64,000 nt of DNA from Clostridium beijerinckii (GCA_003129525.1 CP029329.1:1841501-1905500), one strand, 5' to 3'; numbered from the stretch's first letter, positions 1 to 9,370 are shown. Numbers and translations are program-made. Notes: generated by a model from the letters alone, not told the origin.

Positions 1-39
1 CATGAATTTGTTACAGTTACTGAAAATTTTGATAGGTGA
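1..39 (+). CDS. Possible 3' end of the gene upstream of holA (partial)
   Basis: Frame 1 reads HEFVTVTENFDR and then stops. In clostridia the gene upstream of holA is often comEC, but twelve residues cannot identify it. A competing reading in frame 2 starts ATG at 2 and runs 35 codons to 109 with no visible ribosome site. I prefer the frame 1 tail, weakly. Confidence 0.25.
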   Translation, partial: HEFVTVTENFDR

Positions 40-164
40 ACAAGTTGTACCAAAAATACTAGATTCAAAAGGAAGCGCACACAGAGAAATTTGGAAGAAC
101 GAAATGTAAAATTTCGATTTGGGGTATTTATATAAAGTTATTTTTATATGAGAGGAAAATTAAA

Positions 165-1199
165 TTGATTAATTATGAAGTTTATGAACAAGAAATTGAA
201 AAAGGTAATGTGAAAAATGGATATATATTTTGTGGATTAGATGAAGAGCTTATTAAGGATGGGATAAGTCTAATTATTAAAAGAGAAGTATCTGAAGAGT
301 TTAAAGAACTTAATTTAATAAGAATAGATGGTATGAATACGAGTTTTGATGATATTATGAATGCTTGTGAAACAATGCCTTTTATGAGTGAAAAAAAAGT
401 TGTTGTTATTTATAGAGCAAGTTTTTTGCAGGACAAAAGTGATTCTACAGGTACTAAAATATATAATGATATTAAGAAATATGTAGAAAATCTACCGCCT
501 GATACTATTTTGATAATGTATTATTTATTAAATGATAAGAGAGATAGACCTAACAAAAATAAAAAATTAACGACTATAAGTAAGTTTTTACCTATAGTAT
601 ATTGTGATAAGCTAAAGAAAGATAAATATTTAAAAAAGGTTTCGGAGATATTTAAAGAAAAAGGAAAGCAAATTGGAAGAGTTGAATTAATGTATTTTTG
701 TGATAAGGTACAAAGTAATTTTGATATTATAAAAAGAGAGGCAGATAAGCTTATATCATATTGTGAAGGTAGAGATATAAAGAAAGATGATATTAATTTA
801 CTTATTTTAAATTCTCATGAAGATGATATTTTTGATTTAGTAGAATTAATAGCTGTAAGGAAGATTGATAAGGCCATAGACATAATGAAAGAAATTTTAT
901 ATAAATCAGATCAACATATGCTTATAATAAGTGCAATTGAAAAACACTTTTTAAGATTATACGAAATAAAGGTTAAAATTGCTAACGGAAAAAGATTAGA
1001 TGATATTATATCAGAATATAGATTACCACAATTTGTATGCGAAAAATTAATAACACAAACTAATAGATTTACACAAAAACAATTAATGGAATTAATTAAA
1101 CTTTGTGTAAAAACAGAAACAAAATTAAAATCCACAGGATTAGACAAAAATATGGAGATGGAATTTCTCCTTATAAATACCCTTACAGTGAAAAAATAA
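165..1199 (+). CDS. holA: DNA polymerase III subunit delta
   Basis: This is the delta subunit of the clamp loader, which opens the beta sliding clamp during replication. The product is 344 residues, the usual length. It matches the family by its overall layout: an N-terminal degenerate AAA+ domain (about 1-140), a helical lid and a C-terminal collar domain ending in a Lys/Thr-rich helix. The delta subunit has no functional Walker A motif and none is seen. The start is TTG at 165, preceded by GAGAGGAAAA. Its position immediately before rpsT (opposite strand) and gpr is the conserved Firmicute order. The gene converges on rpsT and shares a bidirectional terminator with it. Confidence 0.93.
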   Translation: MINYEVYEQEIEKGNVKNGYIFCGLDEELIKDGISLIIKREVSEEFKELNLIRIDGMNTSFDDIMNACETMPFMSEKKVVVIYRASFLQDKSDSTGTKIYNDIKKYVENLPPDTILIMYYLLNDKRDRPNKNKKLTTISKFLPIVYCDKLKKDKYLKKVSEIFKEKGKQIGRVELMYFCDKVQSNFDIIKREADKLISYCEGRDIKKDDINLLILNSHEDDIFDLVELIAVRKIDKAIDIMKEILYKSDQHMLIISAIEKHFLRLYEIKVKIANGKRLDDIISEYRLPQFVCEKLITQTNRFTQKQLMELIKLCVKTETKLKSTGLDKNMEMEFLLINTLTVKK

Positions 1200-1267
1200 A
1201 GAAAAATTTATATCCTAGCCATCAGATAATATGAATCAACCGAGCGCAGTACCCGTAATTTGCGCAA

Positions 1268-1302
1268 AAAAATAACCCATCTAGTGATAGATGGGTTTTT
1301 AA
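1268..1302. terminator. Bidirectional terminator between holA and rpsT
   Basis: A stem of AACCCATCT and AGATGGGTT with a short loop is followed by a T run on the + strand. On the other strand the complement also gives a U-rich tail. It serves the converging holA and rpsT transcripts. Confidence 0.8.
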
Positions 1303-1304
1303 GA

Positions 1305-1568
1305 TTAAGCCATAGCGCTTAACTTTGTAGCTAATCTTGATTTCTTTCTAGCAGCCATGTTCTTATGAACAACTCCCTTAGAAGCAGCCATGTCTAATGA
1401 CTTAACAACTGATGTATATAAAGTTTTAGCTTCTTCACTATTCTTAGCTTCTACAGCAACTTCAAACTTCTTTATAGCAGTCTTTAAAGCAGACTTAACC
1501 ATTCTATTGTTTAAAGTTTTAGTTTGAGTAACTTTAATTCTCTTTTTAGCTGATTTTATATTTGCCAT
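1305..1568 (-). CDS. rpsT: 30S ribosomal protein bS20
   Basis: This is bS20, a small-subunit protein that binds the 5' domain and helix 44 of 16S rRNA. The product is 87 residues and very basic, starting [10 protein letters not shown] and continuing with the family's [11 protein letters not shown] and ARKKSRLA patterns. A strong ribosome site (AAGGGGGTGAA, read on the - strand) precedes the ATG. It is the only gene on the - strand in this conserved block, which is also its usual orientation next to holA. It has its own promoter at 1652-1680. Confidence 0.98.
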   Translation of the reverse strand: MANIKSAKKRIKVTQTKTLNNRMVKSALKTAIKKFEVAVEAKNSEEAKTLYTSVVKSLDMAASKGVVHKNMAARKKSRLATKLSAMA

Positions 1569-1651
1569 TCTTAATTCACCCCCTTAAATTTTTATAGGGT
1601 CTCTGCAGTTTTTGGGGAAATCTGCGTACGAGTTCATATTCAACAAACCTT

Positions 1652-1680
1652 ATTATAGCATCAGAGGTTATGTAATTCAA
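1652..1680 (-). promoter_or_regulatory. Sigma-A promoter of rpsT
   Basis: Read on the - strand there is a -35 box TTGAAT, a 17-bp spacer and a perfect -10 TATAAT. It lies about 85 bp upstream of the rpsT start codon, leaving room for a leader of some 75 nt. Confidence 0.75.
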
Positions 1681-1740
1681 GTATTAAATTCAAAGAAAAA
1701 GGAAAAATAAAACTGACTAAATATATAATGAGGTGTTTAT

Positions 1741-2724
1741 ATGATAAATGTTAGAACAGATCTAGTACTTGAAGCAAGGGAAATATATAAAGAAAACCAT
1801 AAGGCAGAAGGAGATATCGATGGAATTGAAGTTATTGAAGAAAGTGAAAAGAATATTAAAGTAACTACAGTAAAAGTAAAAAATGAAGAAGGAGCTCAAA
1901 AAATTGGAAAACCAAAAGGGAATTATGTAACTATAGATATTCCTGATTTTACTGCTTATGATGGAGAAACTATGGACAGAGTTTCTGAGGTGGTATCAGA
2001 AATTTTAGGAAGATTAATTAACATGGATACTAAAAAAACTGCATTAATTGTGGGACTTGGAAATTGGCAAGTAACTCCAGATGCTTTAGGTCCAAAAGTA
2101 ACAGAAAAAATAATGGTAACAAGACATTTGCAAACAGTAATGCCCGAAGCAATTGACGACTCTGTTAGACCTGTTTGTTCGATAGCTCCAGGAGTATTAG
2201 GAGTTACAGGTATTGAAACAGTGGAAATAATTAAGGGAGTTGTGGAAAAAATCAAACCGGATTTAGTAATATGTATAGATGCACTAGCTGCAAGAAGGGT
2301 TCAAAGAGTAAATACAACAATTCAAATTGGTGATACAGGAATATCACCAGGTGCCGGAGTTGGAAATAATAGAAAGCAAATAAATGAAGAAACTTTAGGC
2401 GTAAAGGTTATTGCTATAGGAGTACCAACAGTTGTAGATGCAATTACAATTACCAATGATACCATAGATTTAGTTGTAGATTCACTAATAAGTCAATCAT
2501 CAAGTGGAACTGATTTTTATAAAATGCTAAAATCTCTTGATAAAAACGAGAAAGAGAATCTCATTAAGGAAGTAATATCAACAAAAAACAATACAGATAT
2601 GATAGTTACACCAAAAGATATTGATTTGGTCATAAATTCCTTATCAAAAATAATAGCTAATGGAATAAATATGGCTGTGCAACCTAATATGAATATGGAA
2701 GAAATCAATAAGTTTATGGGGTGA
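1741..2724 (+). CDS. gpr: Germination protease GPR (spore SASP protease)
   Basis: GPR degrades small acid-soluble proteins in germinating spores. It is made as an inactive zymogen in the forespore. The product is 327 residues with the family motifs VRTDL near the N terminus, GLGNWQVTPDALGPKV near residue 103 and GAGVGNNRK near 207. The Bacillus enzyme is processed after a VRTD sequence. Here that motif falls at residues 4-7, so the predicted propeptide is only about seven residues. The start is ATG at 1741 behind GAGGTG. A sigma-G promoter is expected but I do not see a convincing one. It lies between rpsT and spoIIP as in Bacillus. Confidence 0.95.
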   Translation: MINVRTDLVLEAREIYKENHKAEGDIDGIEVIEESEKNIKVTTVKVKNEEGAQKIGKPKGNYVTIDIPDFTAYDGETMDRVSEVVSEILGRLINMDTKKTALIVGLGNWQVTPDALGPKVTEKIMVTRHLQTVMPEAIDDSVRPVCSIAPGVLGVTGIETVEIIKGVVEKIKPDLVICIDALAARRVQRVNTTIQIGDTGISPGAGVGNNRKQINEETLGVKVIAIGVPTVVDAITITNDTIDLVVDSLISQSSSGTDFYKMLKSLDKNEKENLIKEVISTKNNTDMIVTPKDIDLVINSLSKIIANGINMAVQPNMNMEEINKFMG

Positions 2725-2810
2725 TTTTGATTGGAAGAATAATTATGTAAATTTATTAATATAATTATAAAGTAAAACTTTTCAGGTGGAATTTTGTATT
2801 CCACTTGAAT

Positions 2811-2950
2811 CTGAATTTAGTTTAATAATCCCAATAATGCACATATAGTACCCATAAGGGGCACCTGGTATATGGCTGTGTGGTATTAACTTCTATCTAA
2901 AGAGTGGGAGTAGATAAAAAATAGTTATAGACATAATATAAAATAGTACA
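2811..2950 (+). other. Spacer before spoIIP with possible RNA structure
   Basis: The gap between gpr and spoIIP contains a less AT-rich core at about 2837-2885. It can pair CACATATA with a later TATATG...TGTG around a CCC-ATAA-GGG mini-hairpin. No known riboswitch class is recognised. A mother-cell sigma-E promoter is expected nearby but is not clear. Confidence 0.25.
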
Positions 2951-2962
2951 AGGGGGAATAAG

Positions 2963-4030
2963 GTGATATATATGATCAGAAGAGAAAGAACAAATAACAT
3001 TCGAAAAAAAATTAAAGTAAAATCTAATATAAATATAGGTATAGTAGTGCTTATTTTGATTTTAAGTATCTTATTTATAAGACTTGGTAGTGTTTTAAAA
3101 GATAATAGAGAAAGAGGAGCCTTTGCTTATGTTGAATTATTAAATTTAGGAATGCCAATAATAGAATCTCAAGCTTACGATGAGGGGAATTATGCTGAAA
3201 ATAAGCTTTCACTAAAGACAGTTTGCTTTGAAGTATTAGGTTTAAATAATTTTAGTTATAGAGGAATAATACAAAATGAAATTAGTTTTTTTTATAATAT
3301 AGATGATAATGATACTAAGTCAACTTTTACATTTAATCCATTCCAAGTCAGTGAAGAGAGTATTTCTAAGTTACCTGCAAATAATGATAGTAAAAATACA
3401 CAAATTTATGATGCAAGTTTAAAAAAGGAAATAAATAAGTCAAAGCCAGAAATATTAATTTATCATAGTCATACTACTGAAAATTATAATGCAACAGAAC
3501 CAGAAAGTTTAGATGAAAATACAAATGTGGTTGGAGCAGGGGATGTTCTTTCTAAGGAACTTGAAGAAAATTATGGCATTTCAGTAATACATGATAAAAC
3601 AGATCACTGTATTTCTTATAATGATAGTTATACACGATCTGGAGAAACTGTTGATAAATATTTAAAACAGTATGGAGATTTTAAAATGATTATAGATTTG
3701 CATAGAGATTCAATTGAAGATAAGTCTGTGACTACAACGCAAGTTTATGGAATGAATGCATCAAAAATAATGTTTGTAAATGCTAAAAATAGTACAAGAT
3801 ATGGTAAGAATAAAGAACTTACTGAAAAGGTATTTAACAAAACTTCAGAACTGTTTCCAAGTTTACCTATAAAAATATTGACATATAATAGAGGGAAAAA
3901 TGCGTTTAATCAAAGTAAGAGTGATGGGAGTTTACTTTTTGAAATAGGTTCACATACTAATACTCCAGAAGAGTCAAAAGTTACAGCAGAATGTATGGCT
4001 AGAGTAATTGCAGAAATTTTAAACAAATAA
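2963..4030 (+). CDS. spoIIP: Stage II sporulation protein P (peptidoglycan amidase)
   Basis: SpoIIP is a zinc amidase/endopeptidase that, with SpoIID and SpoIIM, thins septal peptidoglycan and drives engulfment of the forespore. The product is up to 355 residues. There is one N-terminal membrane segment at about residues 23-41, then an extracytoplasmic region with the amidase motifs YHSHTTENY (H168, H170), DLHRD (247) and a late glutamate in FEIGSHTNT (327). These are the expected metal-site and catalytic positions. The start may be GTG at 2963 (AGGGGG seven bases upstream) or ATG at 2972 (AAGGTG six bases upstream). The latter removes three residues. It lies directly after gpr. Confidence 0.95.
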   Translation: MIYMIRRERTNNIRKKIKVKSNINIGIVVLILILSILFIRLGSVLKDNRERGAFAYVELLNLGMPIIESQAYDEGNYAENKLSLKTVCFEVLGLNNFSYRGIIQNEISFFYNIDDNDTKSTFTFNPFQVSEESISKLPANNDSKNTQIYDASLKKEINKSKPEILIYHSHTTENYNATEPESLDENTNVVGAGDVLSKELEENYGISVIHDKTDHCISYNDSYTRSGETVDKYLKQYGDFKMIIDLHRDSIEDKSVTTTQVYGMNASKIMFVNAKNSTRYGKNKELTEKVFNKTSELFPSLPIKILTYNRGKNAFNQSKSDGSLLFEIGSHTNTPEESKVTAECMARVIAEILNK

Positions 4031-4070
4031 ATATAGAAGGTGAAAACTGCACTTTGAGTATAATCTGCCG

Positions 4071-4261
4071 AAAGAAATGGTACTCTGTTGTTTCGGTTAC
4101 TAAGAGAATATGCTGTGGATTTCTATCAGTAGAAGTTGCACCCATTTATGCATGCTCCCGAGGCAAGCTCAGGACAAGCATAAATGGAACAACTTCTACT
4201 GAAGAAATACCTACAGCATATTCTCTAATGTAACACTGCACAACAGAGTACCATTTATTTC
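4071..4261. repeat. Long imperfect hairpin (about 77-nt arms)
   Basis: The left arm 4075-4151 is largely complementary to the right arm 4178-4256, with roughly four of five positions pairable. Uninterrupted blocks include AAATGGTACTCTGTTG (outer), GAGAATATGCTGT (middle) and CAGTAGAAGTTG plus CATTTATGC (inner). The 26-nt loop contains GCTC twice. No ORF crosses it. It could be a miniature transposon (MITE-like), an RNase III substrate or a stable small RNA. It is not a simple terminator because the distal end has no T run. Confidence 0.7.
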
Positions 4262-4483
4262 TAGTACGGAGTATATTTTAATATTATAAGTATAGATTAT
4301 AAGGTGAGTATATATAGTTTCTCAATAAAAATTTAAGATGTTCATACAAATACATATGATACTATAAGAGCGATGTCTTGGATATATTTTAAATTTTGAA
4401 TAAGGACTTCATAAACTTATTAAGTAAAAAGTACAGATTATAATAGGGTAATATTATAAATCATATATATTCTCGAAGATATG

Positions 4484-4577
4484 CACATATAAAAAAAGTG
4501 CGATAGCACAATTAAGAACTTTTACACATATAAAAAAAGTGCGATAGCACAATTAAGAACTTTTACACCTATAAAAA
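4484..4577 (+). repeat. Tandem 41-bp repeat with GTGC-GATA-GCAC hairpin
   Basis: Two perfect copies of a 41-bp unit (4484-4524 and 4525-4565) and the start of a third. Each unit contains a run of A, the mini-hairpin GTGCGATAGCAC and the tail AATTAAGAACTTTTA. Degenerate relatives occur at about 5113-5290, 17668-17712, 26622-26690, 27505-27550 and 59558-59620. Confidence 0.75.
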
Positions 4578-4782
4578 TCCTAAGAATTTATTAAGTTATT
4601 GTAAAATTCAGGGTAACATAGTATTAGATTAAAAAAACACTTAGGTAGATATAATAATAACATAATATTAGTGAAGTAATGAATAATAGGTTCTAAATAT
4701 GGAAATAATCTAAATAAAAAGTTAAAGAAAATATTAGGGATAGTTAAAATATGAATTAACTTATTTGAAAAGGGTGTTTTTA

Positions 4783-5112
4783 TTGAAGAATATTTTTAAG
4801 GGTTACATATTTAAAAAAGTATTGCCAGCATTTTTAATTTTATTTTTTGTTTTACTTGGAATTATTAAAGTAGATGTGATTAATACTAAAGCATTATCAC
4901 CTCTTGGAAATACAAATGAAAATTATGAACTTGTAAGTGAAAAATTTGGAGAAGATTTTTCGAATTTTATAAAAGATAATTCATTTCTGAAAATTTATAA
5001 AGAATCAGAAAAAGACATATTAGTAAGATTAGGAGAGAATAATTTTAAAATAAAAAATGAATCTGTTTTTATAAATAAAATAGAAGAAATATTAAAAAAA
5101 ATACACAGCTAA
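4783..5112 (+). CDS. Small membrane-anchored protein between spoIIP and lepA
   Basis: Unrecognised by motif. The product is 109 residues from TTG at 4783, chosen because AAAAGGGTG lies six bases upstream. TTG 4765 would add six residues but has no ribosome site. One N-terminal transmembrane segment (about residues 10-30) is followed by a charged, Lys/Glu/Asn-rich domain. In Bacillus the equivalent place is held by yqxA, another small single-pass protein expressed with spoIIP, so this may be a positional counterpart. I see no clear sequence similarity. A long spacer with repeats separates it from spoIIP, so it probably has its own promoter. Confidence 0.6.
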   Translation: MKNIFKGYIFKKVLPAFLILFFVLLGIIKVDVINTKALSPLGNTNENYELVSEKFGEDFSNFIKDNSFLKIYKESEKDILVRLGENNFKIKNESVFINKIEEILKKIHS

Positions 5113-5292
5113 AAAAGGCGCGAAGCGCAACCAAAAACATTTCACCGATAAAAAGTACGCACTACTAAAAGGATACGCACATAAGAAAAAAGCACGAAGT
5201 ACAACAAAGAACTTATTAAGCACAACCAAAATCATTTCACAAATAAAAAAAGCAAACACTATAAAAAGAGTATGAAGCGCAATCAAGAACTT
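5113..5292. repeat. Degenerate array of short hairpin repeats
   Basis: Four or five decayed units related to the 41-bp repeat at 4484. They include GCGC-GAA-GCGC, GCAC-GAAGTAC and AAGCGCAATCAAGAAC, with A-rich linkers and AGAACTT tails. No credible reading frame covers the block. Confidence 0.55.
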
Positions 5293-5330
5293 AAAAAAAC
5301 TAATAATAACTTATAGCATAAAGAAATTAC

Positions 5331-5462
5331 GAGTAAAAGTGAAAAATGAAATTCGAAGTGAAAATCCAACAGAGTCCAAATTTTATATTTGGCTTCTTGA
5401 ACTTTCACAGGGCATGACTGCAAGTCATGTTTCCTTTAATATTTCATTATTAGAACTTTCTC
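5331..5462 (+). repeat. Modular hairpin-array repeat, copy A
   Basis: The framework reads GAAGTGAAAATCC, a stem CCAAAT/ATTTGG, the TTGAACTTTCA box, a stem CATGAC/GTCATG, then GTTTCCTTTA. The same framework with different stem sequences recurs at 13299, 20931 (inverted), 27548 (inverted) and 40986. Confidence 0.65.
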
Positions 5463-5596
5463 CTTGTAGTTTTTATTGATTATTGCCCCCAGGGTACCTA
5501 AAGGGCATGAATTGTCAATTGAAAAGTCTATGAAGAGATTTTCTTGTAGCCTTTTTAAATGGATGTATGTTATAATTTAGCTGATTTAATTATAAC

Positions 5597-5633
5597 GGGG
5601 GTGAAGGAACTGCCTTAAGTTTAGAAGGCAGTT
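5597..5633 (+). promoter_or_regulatory. lepA translation-initiation hairpin
   Basis: A perfect 9-bp stem (AACTGCCTT 5608-5616, AAGGCAGTT 5625-5633, 8-nt loop) ends exactly at the lepA ATG. A strong Shine-Dalgarno GGGGGTG lies upstream at 5597-5603. Folding the stem would bring it to about 4-5 nt from the start codon. A second weak site, GAAGG 5624-5628, is buried in the stem. Confidence 0.6.
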
Positions 5634-7445
5634 ATGCGTATGAAAAGTGAAAGACAAGAACATATCAGAAATTTTTCAATAGTAGCACATATTGATCATG
5701 GTAAGTCAACCCTTGCTGATAGATTACTTGAAACTACAGGAACATTAACTAAAAGGGAAATGGAAGAACAAGTTCTAGATAATATGGATATAGAAAAAGA
5801 AAGAGGGATTACAATAAAGTCTCAAGCAGCGAGACTTATATATAAAAGAGACAATGGGGAAGAATATATTTTTAATTTAATTGATACGCCAGGACATGTA
5901 GATTTTAATTATGAAGTGTCAAGAAGTTTAGCAGCCTGTGAAGGCGCTATATTGGTTGTTGATGCAACACAAGGTGTTCAAGCTCAAACTCTGGCTAATT
6001 GCTATTTAGCATTAGATAATAATTTGGAAATTGCACCAGTAATAAATAAAATCGATTTGCCATCTGCAAGACCAGAAGAAATTAAAAAAGAAATTGAAGA
6101 TATAATAGGAATAGATGCATCGGAAGCGCCTTTGATATCTGCAAAAACAGGCCTTAATATAGGCGACGTGTTAGAATATGTTGTTAAGAACATACCGGCG
6201 CCAGATGGAGACGAAGAAGCACCTTTAAAGGCATTAATTTTTGATTCATATTATGATAGCTATAAGGGCGTTGTGTGTATAGTAAGAGTAATAGATGGAA
6301 AAATAAAAATTGGAAGCAAAATTAAGCTTATGGCAACTAATAAATTTTATGATGTTACTGAAGTAGGTGTATTTACTCCAGGAATACTTCCAATTGAGGA
6401 ATTAAGTGCAGGAGATGTTGGATATGTAACAGCATCAATTAAAAATGTTAGAGATGCTAGAGTTGGAGATACTATAACAGAAGCTAATAGACCAACACAA
6501 AATGCACTTGTAGGTTACAAACCTGCTATACCAATGGTTTATTCAGGAATATTTCCAGTTGATGGAGCAAAGTATGATGAATTAAGAGAAGCTCTAGAAA
6601 AATTACAAATAAATGATGCCGCATTAAACTTTGAACCAGAAACATCTATGGCTTTAGGATTTGGATTTAGATGTGGATTCTTAGGATTATTGCATATGGA
6701 AATAATTCAAGAAAGAGTTGAAAGAGAGTTTAATTTAGATATAATTACAACTGCACCATCAGTTATATATAAAGTAATAAAAACAGATGGTGAAATATTA
6801 GAAATAACAAATCCAACTAATTTGCCACCTTTAACTGAAGTGGATTATATGGAAGAACCTGTAGTTAAAGCGTCTATAATCACTCCGAAAGATTATGTTG
6901 GATCAGTTATGGAATTATGCCAAGACAGAAGAGGCGTATATATTGATATGGAATATATAGAAGAAACTAGAGCAGTTGTAAAATATGATATTCCACTAAA
7001 TGAAATAATATACGATTTCTTTGATACTCTAAAATCTAGAACTAAAGGATATGCATCTTTAGATTATGAATTAAAAGGATACATTAGAACCAAGTTAGTT
7101 AAGTTAGATATATTATTAAATGCTGAGATAGTTGATGCATTATCAATGATAGTTCCAGAGGAAAGAGCATATCACAAAGGAAGAGGAATAGTTGAAAAAT
7201 TAAAAGAAGCAATTCCAAGACAAATGTTTGAAGTTCCAATTCAAGCAGCAATTGGAGGTAAAATTATAGCAAGAGAAACTGTAAAGGCTATGAGAAAAGA
7301 TGTATTAGCAAAATGTTATGGTGGAGACATTTCAAGAAAGAAGAAATTGCTTGAAAAGCAAAAAGAAGGAAAGAAGAGAATGAGACAGGTCGGATCTGTT
7401 GAAGTTCCACAAGAAGCATTTATGGCGATCTTAAAAGTAGATTAA
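5634..7445 (+). CDS. lepA: Elongation factor 4 (LepA)
   Basis: EF4 is a ribosome-bound GTPase that aids ribosome function and biogenesis under stress. The product is 603 residues, the normal size. The G domain begins with the P loop AHIDHGKST (residues 18-26), followed by DTPGHVDF and NKIDLP. A domain II beta barrel, the EF-G-like domains III and V, and the EF4-specific C-terminal domain (Lys/Arg-rich, [17 protein letters not shown]) follow. I take ATG 5634 because the hairpin ends there. ATG 5640 is an alternative. It sits before hemW and the hrcA operon, as in Bacillus. Confidence 0.98.
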   Translation: MRMKSERQEHIRNFSIVAHIDHGKSTLADRLLETTGTLTKREMEEQVLDNMDIEKERGITIKSQAARLIYKRDNGEEYIFNLIDTPGHVDFNYEVSRSLAACEGAILVVDATQGVQAQTLANCYLALDNNLEIAPVINKIDLPSARPEEIKKEIEDIIGIDASEAPLISAKTGLNIGDVLEYVVKNIPAPDGDEEAPLKALIFDSYYDSYKGVVCIVRVIDGKIKIGSKIKLMATNKFYDVTEVGVFTPGILPIEELSAGDVGYVTASIKNVRDARVGDTITEANRPTQNALVGYKPAIPMVYSGIFPVDGAKYDELREALEKLQINDAALNFEPETSMALGFGFRCGFLGLLHMEIIQERVEREFNLDIITTAPSVIYKVIKTDGEILEITNPTNLPPLTEVDYMEEPVVKASIITPKDYVGSVMELCQDRRGVYIDMEYIEETRAVVKYDIPLNEIIYDFFDTLKSRTKGYASLDYELKGYIRTKLVKLDILLNAEIVDALSMIVPEERAYHKGRGIVEKLKEAIPRQMFEVPIQAAIGGKIIARETVKAMRKDVLAKCYGGDISRKKKLLEKQKEGKKRMRQVGSVEVPQEAFMAILKVD

Positions 7446-7626
7446 TATATGAATTAAAATATAATGGGAATATTTTATACATATAATTCATATAAATTAA
7501 TTTAAATTATAATAAAAAAGCATAAGTGCACAAAATAAAATATATTAAATTTAAGGAATTATTTGTATAATAATAATTAGTATTATGCAAATAATTTTTA
7601 TTAATAGAAATTCAGGAGGGGTTTAT

Positions 7627-8067
7627 ATGTTTTTAAATGAATTAAGTAAAAATGAAGGAATTTCTTTTATGCAATTGGTCAAAGGTCTTATAAATTCAGA
7701 CAATACCTTCGCAAAAGAAGAAAAAAATCTTTATACTGATTATCTTGAAGAACTAAATATAAAAGAAACTGAAATATTAGACTTGAATTTAAATTCTATA
7801 TATGAAAATTTAAAAAGTTCTTCTGAAAGAAGCAAAAATATTATTTATTTTGAATTAATAGGTCTTGCTCTTATTGATGGAGAATATGATGAGAAAGAAG
7901 TAGAATTTTTAGAAGAAATAGGCGCAAAATTAGAGATAAAACGTAATAAAAGAATATCTTTTGCTAATTATTTCTATAATTTTGTGGATGTATATGGTTT
8001 TTCAGTTGTAGATGCAGAAAGTAAAATTACTTTGCTAAAAGAACAAGCAGAAAAATTACTAGCATAA
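7627..8067 (+). CDS. TerB-like helical protein
   Basis: The product is 146 residues from ATG 7627, chosen for the near-perfect site AGGAGGGG just upstream. An in-frame ATG at 7585 has none. The segment FELIGLALIDGEYDEKEVEFL around residue 90 resembles the acidic helical core of TerB/DjlA-type domains, which have metal-binding acidic residues. No signal peptide or membrane segment is seen. It lies alone between lepA and hemW and ends in its own terminator. The function is unknown; the fold assignment is by pattern only. Confidence 0.6.
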   Translation: MFLNELSKNEGISFMQLVKGLINSDNTFAKEEKNLYTDYLEELNIKETEILDLNLNSIYENLKSSSERSKNIIYFELIGLALIDGEYDEKEVEFLEEIGAKLEIKRNKRISFANYFYNFVDVYGFSVVDAESKITLLKEQAEKLLA

Positions 8068-8081
8068 GAATTAATAACCTA

Positions 8082-8142
8082 AAAAATACTTGTAGTAAAT
8101 TTAATGATTAAATATTACTGCAAGTATTTTTGTGTTTTTTTA
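8082..8142 (+). terminator. Terminator after the TerB-like gene
   Basis: Long hairpin with outer arms AAAAATACTTG and CAAGTATTTTT and inner TAGTAA/TTACTG, followed by TGTGTTTTTTT. Confidence 0.8.
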
Positions 8143-8169
8143 TAATTTAAAAAATTGGAGGAGAATTTT

Positions 8170-9294
8170 ATGAAAGAGATTTCTTTATATATACATATTC
8201 CGTTTTGTAAACAAAAATGCCTTTATTGTGATTTTCCATCTTATTCTGGAAAAGAAATATTAATGGAGGAATATATAGATGCTCTTAATAGAGAAATATT
8301 ACAAAAGGCTGAGAAGTATAATATAAATAGCATATTTATTGGTGGTGGTACACCTTCATACTTAAGAGAATCCAATTTACAAAGTCTGTTAGTTACTTTA
8401 AATAAATTAAAATTAAAACAAAATTTAGAATTTACAGTAGAATGTAATCCAGGAACATTAAATGGAAGAAATTTAGATATTATGAAAAAATATAATGTTA
8501 ATAGAATAAGCATGGGATTACAATCTACAAAAAATTCTATTTTAAAGGAAATTGGAAGAATACATAGTTATGAAGAGTTTAAAAACAATTATTTTTTGGC
8601 TAGAGATATGGGATTTGACAATATAAATGTAGATTTAATGTTTGGATTGCCAAATCAAACTCTTAAAGATTGGGAAGAATCTTTAGAGGAAATAGCAAAG
8701 CTTAAGCCTGCTCATATATCAGCATATAGCTTAATAATTGAAGAAGGAACACGCTTTTATAATTTATATGAACAAGATAAATTGAATTTGCCAGATGAAG
8801 ATGAAGAGAGACTTATGTATTTATCAACGAAAGATATTTTAAAAAAACATGGATATCACCAATATGAAATATCCAATTTTGCTAAGACAGATAAAGAATG
8901 TTTTCATAACAAAACTTATTGGAAATGTAATGAATATTTAGGATTAGGCGTATCAGCTAGTTCATTTATAGATCAAAAGCGAATTAAAAATATAGATAAT
9001 ATTGAGGAGTATATACAAAAGATAAATAGTGGTGAAAATGTAATAGAAGAAATTCATGTAAATGATATAAGTGATGATATGGAAGAATTTGTTTTTATGG
9101 GGCTTAGGATGATTGAAGGAATAAAAATAAATGAATTTAAGGAAAGATTTAATAAAGATATATATGAAGTCTATGGCGATGTGATTAAAAAAAATATAAA
9201 AAAAGAATTATTAATTTGTAATTCGGAGAAACTAATTTTAAGTTCTAGAGGTATGGAAATATCCAATTATGTTATGAGTGATTTTATATTATAA
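8170..9294 (+). CDS. hemW: Radical SAM heme chaperone HemW
   Basis: HemW binds heme and a 4Fe-4S cluster and is thought to deliver heme to target proteins. It was formerly annotated as an oxygen-independent coproporphyrinogen oxidase. The product is 374 residues from ATG 8170 behind GGAGGAG. The cluster motif is C13-x3-C17-x2-C20 (in PFCKQKCLYC), followed by GGGTPS and the C-terminal HemN_C domain. It lacks the extra cysteine (CX3CX2CXC) typical of genuine HemN, which supports HemW. It precedes hrcA, as in Bacillus. Confidence 0.93.
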   Translation: MKEISLYIHIPFCKQKCLYCDFPSYSGKEILMEEYIDALNREILQKAEKYNINSIFIGGGTPSYLRESNLQSLLVTLNKLKLKQNLEFTVECNPGTLNGRNLDIMKKYNVNRISMGLQSTKNSILKEIGRIHSYEEFKNNYFLARDMGFDNINVDLMFGLPNQTLKDWEESLEEIAKLKPAHISAYSLIIEEGTRFYNLYEQDKLNLPDEDEERLMYLSTKDILKKHGYHQYEISNFAKTDKECFHNKTYWKCNEYLGLGVSASSFIDQKRIKNIDNIEEYIQKINSGENVIEEIHVNDISDDMEEFVFMGLRMIEGIKINEFKERFNKDIYEVYGDVIKKNIKKELLICNSEKLILSSRGMEISNYVMSDFIL

Positions 9295-9295
9295 T

Positions 9296-9370
9296 AGCAA
9301 ATCTATTCTAAGGCATATAAAAAAGGAATAGGTGGTATGTGTGCTTAATAGACTACTATGAGATTTGCTA
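9296..9370 (+). terminator. Stem-loop after hemW
   Basis: Arms TAGCAAATCT (9296-9305) and AGATTTGCTA (9361-9370) are perfectly complementary, with a 55-nt loop that has weak internal pairing. There is no good T run. The rest of the 356-bp gap to hrcA holds a tiny ORF with a ribosome site (9500-9568) and the hrcA promoter. Confidence 0.45.

Noticed and set aside
911..1147. Antisense frames inside holA, gpr, dnaK, dnaJ, pgpH, ppdK, dnaG and other strong genes.
   Set aside because: They lie opposite well-supported coding regions, have no ribosome sites and give low-complexity translations; they are by-products of AT-rich codon patterns.
2837..2900. Possible riboswitch before spoIIP.
   Set aside because: No conserved core of a known class could be matched; kept only as a weak structured spacer.
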